Assembly: GCA_015680685.1 (NCBI GenBank)
Contig: MNCI01005835.1
Coordinates: forward strand, 1,070,311 to 1,134,310
Origin: Gnetum montanum
Taxonomy: Eukaryota; Streptophyta; Gnetopsida; Gnetales; Gnetaceae
Direction of reading: 5' to 3'
Length of the DNA: 64,000 nt
Shown: positions 1 through 8,891 of the stretch, in pieces
Numbering within the stretch: the stretch's first letter is position 1
Layout: each line of letters starts with the position of its first letter
Program-made: the position numbers and the translations under genes
The notes under the pieces: model-generated
Database searches by the model: none
What the model was told of the DNA's origin: nothing
The model's input: the letters and a program-made list of their open reading frames with translations, nothing else

Positions 1-1
1 A

Positions 2-697
2 TCGCTTTCTCTGAAGAAAGGCCTGCCTCTCGGCAGCGGCCTCGGCTCGAGCTCCGCCAGCGCCGCCGCGGCCGCCGTGGCCGTGAACGCGCTTTTCGGC
101 AACAGACTGTCGAAATCGGAGCTCGTCATGGCCGCGCTTGAATCCGAGGCCGCCGTGAGCGGATACCACGCCGATAATGTTGCGCCGTGCTTGTTAGGCG
201 GATTCGTTCTGGTCCGCAGCTACGATCCTCTGGAACTGGTTCCGCTGCCGTTTCCGAGCGATAAGGAGCTCTTTTTCGTTCTGGTTTCGCCGGATTTTGA
301 GGCGCCGACGAAGAAGATGAGATCTGTGCTGCCGGAGAGTGTGAGTATGAAGGGACATGTCGGGAATTGCAGCCAGGCCGCGTCTCTTGTGGCGGCCGTT
401 TTGCAAGGCCAGGTGCGGTTGCTCGGCGCTGCTTTGTCGTTGGATTCCATTGTTGAGCCCAAGCGAGGTCCGCTCATTCCTGGCTTTTCTGGCGTCAAGG
501 TTGCCGCTCTTCGGGCTGGAGCTTTTGGATGTACCATCAGCGGTGCTGGCCCTACCGCCGTTGCTGTTACCGACAGTTCTGCCAAGGGCAGGGTTATCGG
601 TGAGGCCATGGTTAATGCTTTTCGTAAGGATGGTGATTTGTCGAGCTTTGCTGTGGTTCAGAAGCTGGATAGGGTTGGTGCACGCGTCATTTCTTGA
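2..697 (+). CDS. HSK: Homoserine kinase, C-terminal part (5' end outside window)
   Basis: The frame is open from base 2 to a TGA at 695-697, giving 231 visible residues. Plant homoserine kinases are roughly 370 residues, so the N-terminal third (transit peptide and first GHMP motif) lies left of the window. Visible residues 9-19 (PLGSGLGSSSA) are the ATP-binding GHMP kinase loop, followed by an alanine-rich helix. Residues 176-189 (GCTISGAGPTAVAV) are the C-terminal glycine-rich GHMP motif, and DNVAPCLLGG at about 58-67 is typical of homoserine kinases. The enzyme phosphorylates L-homoserine with ATP to O-phosphohomoserine, the branch point to threonine and methionine; in plants it is plastidial. 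The GTG at 77 is an internal valine, not a start. No introns, stops or frameshifts are visible, and the GC-rich coding sequence contrasts with the rest of the window. This is the only convincing host gene here. Confidence 0.95.
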   Translation, partial: SLSLKKGLPLGSGLGSSSASAAAAAVAVNALFGNRLSKSELVMAALESEAAVSGYHADNVAPCLLGGFVLVRSYDPLELVPLPFPSDKELFFVLVSPDFEAPTKKMRSVLPESVSMKGHVGNCSQAASLVAAVLQGQVRLLGAALSLDSIVEPKRGPLIPGFSGVKVAALRAGAFGCTISGAGPTAVAVTDSSAKGRVIGEAMVNAFRKDGDLSSFAVVQKLDRVGARVIS

Positions 698-1539
698 TGC
701 TTTTGTTGAATCTTTTTTGTTTCTGGCTTTCTCCGCCTTTTTAATTCTCAAGCAGCCAAGCGGTAAATAAATTACTCGAGACCGAATCGACTTTTGCTGT
801 GCATTTTGAATTTGTAGAGAGCTTCCAGCAAAGCATTCAAAGCTTTTGCGTGTTTGTTATGACCGGTAATTTTGGATTCAGTCTGTCAGTTTTGCTGTCC
901 ATTTTGGATATTTGATGTTATTTTTCAAAAACGTCTGTGCATGTGTTGTGCATTTTTTGTAAATGAGTGATTCAGAAGGCCCTGTAACATGAATGCTTCT
1001 AACAGGGAACTGATGTTGAAATTCTGGCTCATTCATCACTACAACATAATCCATGAACAGAGTTAGACAAGCTGGTTATCGCTGGGATAGCTTTTACTAC
1101 TGAATTTTATAAAAACATTGGAACACTCCTACAGCATTTCAATATATACCGATGTTTTCGTTCAGAAAAGGCCACATATGAACTATCTGAAAAGTACGTT
1201 GCACCTGAAATTGGTGCACTGATTGAGTTTTGGCTTATCTACTGAAAGAGCCAAAAGGTAATTCAATAAGAAAGGCCAAATGATGTCAATTCTGGGACTT
1301 CACCTTAGAATTGCATTAAAAAGCAGATAAAATATTACCCCAGAAACAAGAGAAATATCTTTAAAGAACGAACTTGGTGCTTTTGCACAAGTAGCATATG
1401 AGCATATTGCCATGAAATTGAACATGAGTATCTAAAAGCACAGCAATGCTTCATCTTGAGACGAAAATTTTGCTCTGCTGTTTCCATTCTTTGGCACTCC
1501 AAACATGAACTTTGCCATGTAAAAATTAAAAATACAATT
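698..1539 (+). other. Homoserine kinase 3' UTR and intergenic DNA
   Basis: AATAAA at 766-771, about 70 bp after the stop, is the best polyadenylation signal candidate. From about 800 to 1539 the sequence is AT-rich with no convincing coding frame. No terminal repeat or target duplication marking the LINE boundary near 1540 could be seen. Confidence 0.5.
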
Positions 1540-1611
1540 TAGCAAATCGCAGCCACGTTTTCAACATCAAAAGAAATACCCCAAAGACAACAGTGACGGA
1601 TTACTTGTGAA

Positions 1612-3696
1612 TCAGAGCCTGCAGATAACAAGACACCAAAGGAACTGCTTAATTTTGGGGAGGGTCGGAAGTTTCCAAATATGTTGGAAGAGAGGGATCC
1701 AAAATGTTTTTGACGCTTGTTTGTGCCAATATTTATTGCAACGTTGAATGACTGCAGATGGGTCATGCATGAGATGAAAGGGAACAGATGGCCGATAGGG
1801 AAGGAGTTTAACCCCATTACGCCATTGAAGGCCATGGAAAAGGCTTTGCACTGTAACATCCAGGTGCCAGTGACCGTGGAGGAAAGAGTAAATCTGAACA
1901 AGGCAATGTTTCATTGCAGCCGACTCCCCATACAAAGTGTTAAACTCGACCCCTGAAATCCAACGACTAGCCAGCCTAAGACAATTCAAGGAAATGACAC
2001 CTTTCCGATACCACGAGGTAGCCACCTTAGCATTTGTGATAGCAAGGGGAGCGGGTGACAGAGGTAACCACCACGGACACACTTTAGAGAGGATAGTAGG
2101 GTTGATTTTAACGGTAGTCCAGTCTATGTGAGTGTGAACAATTTGCCAGGCCCTCCAAATGCTTTTGAAAACATGAGATCCGGGAAGAATGATAGTGAGG
2201 GGGGAAAGAATCCAATTAACGAAATGGATGTCTTGCCAGAAGGGCTTATTTTTAGGAAAGGCTTGATGAAGCCTTAATTGGAGGAGGGTCCCTATAATAT
2301 TTGAGGCATCTAAATGTTGTACCAACCACTTAGCAACCAGGGTAATTCCTTGCTTATAGGAGTTCAAAAGGCCTAAGCCACCCTTATTCTTGGGGAGAGT
2401 AACAATAGTCCAAGCGACACGATGAAAGTCTTTTTGAGAGTCCTTGGAGGACCACATAAAGTCACGGAATAACCGTTTTAGCTTTTGGTAGGCAGCTTGG
2501 GAGGGGGTCCAACACGAAGAGTAATATACATGGGTGGACGCGCATATGGACTTACAAACAAGGTATTTACCCGCAAGTGTGAGGGGTTTAGTTTTCCATT
2601 TATCGAGTTTCTTTTGAATTTGATGAATAACTTGCTCCCAAAGGATAGATGTTGAGCCTCTAAAGCGGAAAGGGATTCCCAGAATTTTAACGATGTCTTG
2701 ATCTTGAAGCTGCTTCCACTTATAGTGGGTCACATGGTTGTAATTGCCCTTAAAGCTATAAACAGAGGATTTATTCCAATTAATTATGGAACCTGAGAGT
2801 GTGCAATATTGCTCCACCCTTGATAAGAGGCGGTGCAAATTGGTGGCTGTGTTTTGAACTATAAAAAAGGAGTCATCGGCAAAGTGCATATTGAGAAGCT
2901 GTTGTTGAGAGGAGGAAAGGCTAACCCCAGTGAGAACTTTAGTTTTAATGTCCAGGTTAATTTGATGACAAAGAAAGTCTGAGGCAATGATAAAGAGATA
3001 GGGGGCGAGAGGACAACCTTGGTGCACAGACCTATGAATTGGAAAGGAAGAGGTAATGCCGAAGGTAGTGGCAATTCTTGCAGTAGCATCTGAGAATAAG
3101 CATGTCACCATATGCAAGAACTTGGGTCCAAAACCCAGTTTGGTCATAGTCTGCAAGATAAAATCCCACTTAATGTTGTCATAAGCCTTGGCATAATCTA
3201 GTTTCACTAGGACAATATCTTGTCCATCGTCCTCAGCCCACTTGAGACCTTCCCACGCCGCTACCACATTGTCTAAAATGTACTTACCCGGAACAAACCC
3301 TGTTTGCTGAGGAGATATGATCTGACAGAGAATTTTTTTCAGTCGTAAGGCAAGGCACTTCGCCCAAATTTTATACACTACATTGAGAAGAGTTATGGGA
3401 CGCCAATTGGAGATATCGGTTAGATCCCCAGACTTGGGGAGGAGACGAATTACCCCTTGATTTAGATTGGGCCCGAGGGAACCAGTTAAGATAGCCTCGT
3501 TAATGACCTGCAAAAGATCCTTGCCCACCAAATCCCAATGATTTTGAAAAAATTCTGCTGGAAACCCATCATAACCAGGAGCCTTACCTTGACTTAACTT
3601 GGAACAAGCCTCCTGTAGCTCCGCTAAACTGATATCAGCGTTAAGGCTTTGTCCACTTTTTGGGTAATGCGCGCGCCCTAGGCATGGGCAAGTCAC
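1612..3696 (-). pseudogene. LINE ORF2 fragment: reverse transcriptase
   Basis: A 694-codon open frame with LINE-type reverse transcriptase motifs in order: KAPGYDGFPAEFF (38-50), SNWRPITLLN (97-106), LDYAKAYD (166-173), QGCPLAPYLF (226-235) and the catalytic FADD (272-275). The C-terminus has the start of the zf-RVT region (IWKLPTLPKIKQFLW) and stops early at 1612, apparently by frameshift. This protein copies LINE RNA at the nicked target by target-primed reverse transcription. The endonuclease that should precede it in the same ORF is absent: the first ~20 codons instead come from ORF1/leader-like sequence read through a rearrangement junction, so the ATG at 3696 is not an authentic start. 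RT identity is certain; activity is unlikely without the endonuclease and the C-terminal domain. Confidence 0.93.
3623..3667 (+). repeat. Short direct repeat at left junction of the inverted LINE segment
   Basis: About 45 bp beginning GCTAAACTGATATCAGCG and ending CCACTTTTTGGGTAA. It recurs at 5200-5248 in the same orientation with a few substitutions and a 4-bp length difference. It bounds the plus-strand segment 3668-5199 and behaves like an unusually long target-site duplication. Confidence 0.75.
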
Positions 3697-4289
3697 AAAG
3701 ATGGATTCATCAGCTTCTGCATTTCCTCAGGGAAGTTCATCTACCTCACCTCAACTTGATTTTCTTTACCCAGATGATCTTTTTGAAGCAGTCTCTAAAG
3801 ATTTCACATCTCGGTTTCTGTATTTGCAAATTGTGGGGTTTTTACCACGGTCCCCTAGTTTAAACTCTCAAGTCCATAGCCTCCTTCAGCCCCATGGTAT
3901 TCAGGTTTCTCACGCTCGTTACTACGCTCGTCATTTCATTCTGGTAGAATTATCTGATGCTTCCCAGGTCGAAACGGCTCTCTCAAAAAATTTTTTTCCA
4001 ACTAGAAATGCAACCCTTATCGCACGCCCCTGGAGTTTTGACTTTAATGTCAAAGACCCTGCTTTTAATATAATTCCTTGTTATATAGAATTGCCCAATC
4101 TTCCACACATTTTCTCCCCGGTTGAGAGGGACATAGTTAGCACCTTGGGCCCTATTATTTCCGATCATTGTAAGGCGATCAATGGAACTCAAATTCGCCG
4201 TTATTGTATTAAACTGGATATAGCCCGTCGGAAGACCTCATTAAACCTCGGTGCTGGTGGAAAAATCTTTACCCAAAAAGTGGACTATT
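3666..4289 (+). repeat. Inverted repeat, left arm (LINE leader + ORF1)
   Basis: About 624 bp nearly identical, in reverse complement, to 5228-5848. It starts at AATGCGCGCGCCC and ends at GTGGACTATT. The loop between the arms is about 940 bp (ORF1 C-terminus plus endonuclease start). Confidence 0.92.
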
Positions 4290-4786
4290 TTTACCTTCCA
4301 AACTCATGTAGCTATTATCACAGGACCGAGCATCATATCTCGGTGTGTCCCATCCTAACCAGGAAAAAACAATCTGTAGCCTCTCAGAAGACCGGTTCCC
4401 TCGTCACACCACCAGTAGGCCCATCCTCAGTATCCTTTAAATTCGGCTCTCCTCTCCCCACACCTCCTAAATCCTCCTCTCAGTCTAGCCGCTCCAAGCT
4501 ACAGAAACAACAGTCAGGTACTCACACCTCCACCCAGGTCATCCCTTCAAACGTTGTCAAGAACTCATTCTCGGAGGATGAGTTCGTGGTGGCCAGTGGT
4601 AGGAAACGAGTCAAAGCTTCCCTTCGTTCCACTTCTCCCTCCACCTCCTCTTCACTAGACACTTCCATGGCCCTTGTCCCCACCAACAACTCCTTTGCCC
4701 TCCTGTCAGGAACAAAGGAAACTGATACTTCGACTCCCAAACCCTTTGTTGCCCTCCCATCCAACCTACCCCTGGTTTCCCCATGA
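3701..4786 (+). CDS. LINE ORF1 protein (putative RNA-binding)
   Basis: 361 codons, complete from ATG 3701 to TGA 4784-4786. The N-terminal ~200 residues form a globular region (LQIVGFLPRSPSLNSQVHSL onward) in the position of the DUF4283-like domain of plant LINE ORF1 proteins. A zinc-knuckle-like C-X2-(Y)-X4-H-X4-C follows at bases 4307-4348; the second cysteine is a tyrosine (TAT at 4316-4318, one transition from TGT). The last ~130 residues are rich in Ser, Pro, Thr and Lys and look disordered. Role by family: packages LINE RNA into a ribonucleoprotein. Its stop overlaps the next ATG (ATGA at 4783-4786), a configuration fitting reinitiation into ORF2. A second, inverted copy of the first ~200 codons lies at 5228-5826. 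Probably inactive as part of a rearranged element, although the frame is intact. Confidence 0.8.
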   Translation: MDSSASAFPQGSSSTSPQLDFLYPDDLFEAVSKDFTSRFLYLQIVGFLPRSPSLNSQVHSLLQPHGIQVSHARYYARHFILVELSDASQVETALSKNFFPTRNATLIARPWSFDFNVKDPAFNIIPCYIELPNLPHIFSPVERDIVSTLGPIISDHCKAINGTQIRRYCIKLDIARRKTSLNLGAGGKIFTQKVDYFYLPNSCSYYHRTEHHISVCPILTRKKQSVASQKTGSLVTPPVGPSSVSFKFGSPLPTPPKSSSQSSRSKLQKQQSGTHTSTQVIPSNVVKNSFSEDEFVVASGRKRVKASLRSTSPSTSSSLDTSMALVPTNNSFALLSGTKETDTSTPKPFVALPSNLPLVSP

Positions 4787-5232
4787 ATCTCCTTTCTTGG
4801 AATGTTCGAGGCCTTACTGATAGGCTTCGACGGAAGCGAGCAGGCAACTTTATATCTAGTCTTAATTTGACTTTTGATTTCATTCTTCTTCAAGAAATTA
4901 AGATTTCCGCCGACCTTTTATCCTATTCCGCCCATTGGTTTTTTCCTCACTCCTCAATCCTAGCGACATCCCATGCATGTGGGAAAGGAGGAGCGGCCAT
5001 TCTCCTCTCACCCTATTGGAAAACTAAACTCCTTCAAAGCGGTTTGGATTCTGGGCATAGAGTTTCCTGGGCCATCTTCTCATCCCAGCATGGCCCCTTT
5101 GGCATTTGCTCGATATATGCCTCAAATGACTCCACAGAACGGGCTCTCCTTTGGCATGAACTTGCCACTTCTCTCCCCCCAATGCCTTGGATATTCGGTG
5201 CTAAAGTGATATCAGCGTCAAGGCATGAATAG
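4783..5232 (+). pseudogene. LINE ORF2 N-terminus: AP-type endonuclease, truncated
   Basis: Starts MNLLSWNVRGL and continues with ILLQEIKI, GKGGAAILL and GICSIYASND, which are the first strands of the exonuclease-endonuclease-phosphatase fold used by LINEs to nick target DNA. The glutamate of LQEIK is the expected metal ligand. The family pattern PWIFGGDFN breaks off after PWIFG at about 5199, where sequence homologous to the RT start (in reverse) begins; the remaining codons to 5232 are junction sequence. Only about half of the nuclease domain is present, without the C-terminal catalytic Asp and His motifs, so it cannot be active. The frame overlaps the ORF1 stop by four bases. Confidence 0.88.
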
Positions 5233-5248
5233 TCCACTTTTTGGGTAA
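5200..5248 (+). repeat. Short direct repeat at right junction of the inverted LINE segment
   Basis: About 49 bp, partner of 3623-3667. The outer part is homologous to the start of the RT in reverse and the inner part to ORF1 in reverse, so this copy probably preserves the join present before the plus-strand segment arrived. Confidence 0.75.
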
Positions 5249-5826
5249 AGATTTTTCCACCAGCACCGAGGTTTAATGAGGTCTTCCGACGGGCTATATC
5301 CAGTTTAATACAATAACGGCGAATTTGAGTTCCATTGATCGCCTTACAATGATAGGAAATAATAGGGCCCAGGGTGCTAACTATGTCCCTCTCAACCGGG
5401 GAGAAAATGTGTGGAAGATTGGGCAGTTCTATGTAACAAGGAATTATATTAAAAGCGGGGTCTTTGACATTAAAGTCAAAACTCCAGGGGCGTGCGATAA
5501 GGGTTGCATTTCTAGTTGGAAAATTTTTTTTTGAGAGAGCCGTTTCGACCTGGGAAGCATCAGATAATTCTACCAGAATGAAATGACGAGCGTAGTAACG
5601 AGCGTGAGAAACCTGAATGCCATGGGGCTGAAGGAGGCTATGGACTTGAGAGTTTAAACTAGGAGACCGTGGTAAAAACCCCACAATTTGCAAATACGAG
5701 ATGTGAAATCTTTAGAGACTGCTTCAAAAAGATCATCTAGGTAAAGAAAATCAAGTTGAGGTGAGGTAGATGAACTTCCCTCCCTGAGGAAATGCAGAAG
5801 CTGATGAATTCATCTTTGTGACTTGC
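5228..5826 (-). pseudogene. Second copy of LINE ORF1 N-terminal region, inverted
   Basis: On the minus strand this matches ORF1 codons 1 to ~200 of the copy at 3701. Visible differences: the second codon change GGA to GAA-type near the ATG, a 4-bp GGGA insertion in the region of codon 10, a C to T change producing a stop-like codon near codon 25, a 7-bp deletion just before the LQIVGF segment, and D to Y in IISDHCK. The early indels break the N-terminal frame. From about 5690 downward the frame is open and runs without a stop through the junction into antisense endonuclease sequence. This copy retains the GC-rich leader upstream, so it is probably the true 5' end of the minus-strand LINE. Confidence 0.88.
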
Positions 5827-5848
5827 CCACGCCTAGGGCGCGCGCATT
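5228..5848 (-). repeat. Inverted repeat, right arm (LINE leader + ORF1)
   Basis: Reverse complement of 3666-4289 with a handful of substitutions and three small indels. Only this arm continues outward into the GC-rich leader (5849-6044); the left arm stops at the junction with the RT. Confidence 0.92.
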
Positions 5849-6044
5849 CCTGACACCGTTCTGCAACCTCTGGAAACCCTCTTGAAACCACCGCAACCGT
5901 GTTGAGCACTGTTGCAGGTCAGAGCGCCGTCGCAGGTCTGAGTGCTACCGCGTTAAGCGTGGGCCGGAACTGCCAGATCTGCCCTGAGCAGGGCCAGATC
6001 TGCCGGCGGGGTGCTGTGCTGCTACCGTATGGAACTCAGAATCG
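5849..6044 (-). other. GC-rich stretch, possible LINE 5' UTR
   Basis: Directly upstream (minus strand) of the ORF1 copy whose ATG is near 5826 and much richer in GC than the flanks. It contains the direct repeat CCAGATCTGCC twice (around 5970 and 5992) around a CCCTGAGCAGGG dyad. It is cut by the N gap. Assignment to the LINE rests on position only; it could instead be host promoter or exon sequence. Confidence 0.4.
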
Positions 6045-6106
6045 NNNNNNNNNNNNNNNNNNNNNNNNNNNNNNNNNNNNNNNNNNNNNNNNNNNNNNNN
6101 NNNNNN
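6045..6106. other. Assembly gap (62 N)
   Basis: Run of unknown bases. Frames drawn across it are not meaningful. Confidence 0.99.
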
Positions 6107-6316
6107 GCGAGCCACGACGAGGACCAAGTTATCGTCGTATGTGGCGGGAATGAGCAGCAGAGAAGCAGCGGCAGCGACGAGACAAGGAAGAGCCAAGGAA
6201 GCAACGGTATCCGGCGACGCAGAGGCCACTGCCTCCGCCAAGCTCAGCAGGCGCAGTCGCGTCGCCGTGGAGAGATACCCATAAAAACGAAAGTAACGGC
6301 TAGATTTGTCGGACAA
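6107..6316 (-). CDS. Candidate partial ORF, GC-rich, unknown function
   Basis: A minus-strand frame of 70 codons from an ATG at 6316 to the gap edge, with no stop. It begins MSDKSSRYFRFYGY and includes a hydrophobic, alanine/leucine-rich stretch (roughly residues 39-57) that could be a membrane segment or signal-anchor. GC content is far above the surrounding repeats and similar to the homoserine kinase. I do not recognise the family. It may be a host first exon truncated by the gap, a LINE leader, or chance; the gap prevents a decision. Confidence 0.25.
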
Positions 6317-7169
6317 TGCCGTATGGCAGGTTGTCGGAATTGTGCAAATAAATGAGACTGGCAGTGCCTGATTTATGACTCACCCGATCCATATCAAATT
6401 GTGATTGTGATTATATGCATATGATATAGCAACATTGTAAAATAAAACATATAAACCTGTGTGTGGCCATGTCATCCAATGATAAAATGAGCATTACCTC
6501 ATTTTATTTAGACAAATTTCATGACCTGTATGCCATCAAACAGCATACCAAGTTTAATGAGTTGCAAACTTAGAAGAGCATAATCTTCAAAGCTGTATCA
6601 TGAAATGCCAAGAGCTTGACTATGCTTACTATATTGCAACATCCCGACACAGACAGACCTTTCCTGATGACTGGTCACCATCTTGTATTTTGATCCAGAT
6701 AGATCTGCATTGGGCTGGGTATGCAAGCTCTATAAAATCGGTCTGTCCTTTCTTTTCATTGCCATCCTGAAGTTAATAAATAAAACTTCCAGAGTGCTGG
6801 ATATTTTAGCGAAATAAATCTAATGTGTATTATATAAATGAATATTTTAAAAAACTTTGATGAATTTCTTACCAAACCACTCTTCGATCTTACATTTGCA
6901 TTTATCGTTGTGCTTTGTGAAGCACAACCGTAGCTGCATTTGCAATTGTTCTGGCATTGAGAACGAAAATTCCATACAAACAAGCCCAGAATAATTTATT
7001 TAAAATAATAATCAAAAGTGTTGGAAAAAACGAGGTAATTAGTTGTACCAACTGCACTGCCATCTGTATTTCTCACTTAATTCTAGCATTTCCAAATCTA
7101 TTTTGTTGCAGTTTCTTGCAGTAATTTTAGAACCTCTGATTGGCTCCTCCAAAATTTAGTGTAACCTAC
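6317..7169. other. Non-coding, no recognised feature
   Basis: AT-rich sequence with frames shorter than 80 codons and no recognisable domain on either strand. Confidence 0.5.
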
Positions 7170-7418
7170 TGTTAAAATTTTTAATATTTAAAATAAAGTA
7201 ATGGAAACAAACTACCCAGAAAGCAGAGAGAAGACTAAATAATAAAAAATGGGATTTCACATTCCAGGCCAGCCAGATGGACTGTAATAAGGCACTTTCA
7301 TGTTAGCCTTTTCTATGGATAATATAAAGTAGTTTGGAAATTACCAGCTTGTTAACCTGCAAATTACCGGATTCTAAGGCAAGGGAGAAGAATATTTCCA
7401 AATACATCTTTTTACCAC
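7170..7418 (+). repeat. Direct repeat, copy 1
   Basis: Shares order and wording with 7870-8158: TTTTTAATAT, GAGAGAAGACTAAA, ACCAGCTTGTTAACCT and ACCGGATTCTAA appear in both, with moderate divergence and indels. Offset is about 700 bp. Could be an old segmental duplication or two LTR/MITE-like copies. Confidence 0.75.
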
Positions 7419-7869
7419 TTCCCTTCAAATTGTACTCTCCGCAATGCGGAAGCATAGTTTGCCAATAGAGGACAGTGATAGAATGATCTCTGTTAACACA
7501 AATGATTGCTTCTACTAGAAAAGCAATGCAAAAAGAATGATTAGTACACTGACAATGGAATAATTGCTCAGTGACGTAATGATATCTTTATAAACTCACT
7601 GAAATAACATAACATCAACAAGCCAAAAAAAAAAAAAAAAATCTAATATAAATTTTTTACTCAAAATAAAACAAAATCTCTTCTTTTTAGAAAGGTGCAT
7701 GGGAATGACAATCTCTGAACATGCTTCCTTGTATGTAGCAAAACAATGTTGATGACAGCCATTTTTAACCATAATGCCACCCGTAGACAACGTTGGCAGA
7801 GAATGATGGTGAAAGCAATGGAAGGAAACAGTAGAAAGATTGAGGATCAAAATCCAGTCTCTGGTACCA

Positions 7870-8158
7870 TGTCAAAATTTTTAATATCTAAAATAAAAAT
7901 AATGGAAATAAACTATGCAGAAAGGAGAGAGAAGACTAAAGAACGAAAATGGGATCCCAGACCGCCATTCCCACTTCGACAAAGCCCTCGACAAAGCCCA
8001 GGATGAAAGACTTTCATATTAGCCTTTCAATTCAATTTATACTAGATTGTTTTCATTTATATTCTAGAGTTGTTTGAAATGGACCAGCTTGTTAACCTTG
8101 AAAGCACCGGATTCTAAAGAAAGAAAAAAAAGGATATTTCCCATTACATCTTTAGCAC
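7870..8158 (+). repeat. Direct repeat, copy 2
   Basis: Partner of 7170-7418; about 40 bp longer because of small insertions. The sequence between the copies (7419-7869) shows no coding signal and contains only a short poly-A tract near 7626-7640. Confidence 0.75.
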
Positions 8159-8495
8159 CTATTTTTAATGTTTATAAAAAAACATAATAGAAGTTTTCTT
8201 TACTCTGTGTTCCTCAGTGTTCTCATACCAGAGCTTGGTATAGCTTTTTGGTTGTACCATTATGGCCTTCAGCCGGAATATTCAAGTGATGAAAATGGAT
8301 CCAAGACGCCTAAAGTTCAATAAGAGGCAGGTCAAGGAAACATTCTTGTGGTGCCAGTCATTGCATGATTGCACAGTTTCCTTGAGCTCGTACAGCTAGT
8401 CATGTCTCTAGGTCTTCTAAAGTTTTAGATTATATTATAAGCATTACATATTCAATTGAAAATTATGTATGTTAAGATAATGTTATCTTCTAATT

Positions 8496-8620
8496 ACTTA
8501 GCCTTCTTAAGTTCTATATCTCGTTATCAAGACCTAAGAAACATTGGTAAAAAGCCACTTAGCCTTCTTAAGAAGTTCTATATCTCGTTATCAAGAACTA
8601 AGAAACATTGGTAAAAAGCC
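8496..8620 (+). repeat. Tandem duplication, 61/64 bp units
   Basis: Unit 1 is 8496-8556 and unit 2 is 8557-8620. They are nearly identical; unit 2 has three extra bases after CTTCTTAAG and one substitution (GACCTAAG versus GAACTAAG). A recent replication-type duplication. Confidence 0.92.
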
Positions 8621-8891
8621 ATCATTCAGCTGAATAAGAAAAGTCATAAAAAGAACAACTTGCTACAGTTCGACAAAAATAACATTGGGAAACTTCTACA
8701 TTGCCACATGGGAAGAAAGCAGTTGATTGCAAGTTCCACAGTAATGGATCATTAGAAAGACAGAAGGCATGAGTAGTAAGAAACATTTGCACCTGTTGCA
8801 AAAGTGAGCACTGTTTGAGTATTATTGTCAATTTATAAAAATGCCTTTTGCAGGGCGAACTTGAAGAAGAAATTGACATGATTGTTCTTTT

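Larger units (their letters stand above)
1540..6044 (-). mobile_element. Rearranged LINE (non-LTR retrotransposon) with internal inverted duplication
   Basis: Read on the minus strand, the block starts with a GC-rich leader (6044-5849), then a partial ORF1 (5848-5228), then a segment in the opposite direction (5199-3668) carrying a full ORF1 and the first ~140 codons of the endonuclease, and finally the reverse transcriptase (3623-1612). There is no poly-T on the plus strand near 1540, so the 3' end (zinc-knuckle end, 3' UTR, poly-A) seems missing. Short direct repeats at 3623-3667 and 5200-5248 flank the inverted segment. Because ORF1 and RT are still largely open, the element is younger than most repeats in this window. 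Confidence 0.8.

Noticed and set aside
194-770. Antisense and alternative-frame ORFs inside the homoserine kinase
   Set aside because: They only mirror a GC-rich coding frame; the sense frame has clear GHMP kinase motifs and the others have none.
1539-1901. 120-codon minus-strand frame overlapping the RT end, and short plus-strand frames at 1717-2131
   Set aside because: Shadow frames of the LINE RT; no domain of their own.
5899-6355. ORFs on both strands spanning the N gap
   Set aside because: Their continuity depends on unknown bases, so they cannot be supported.
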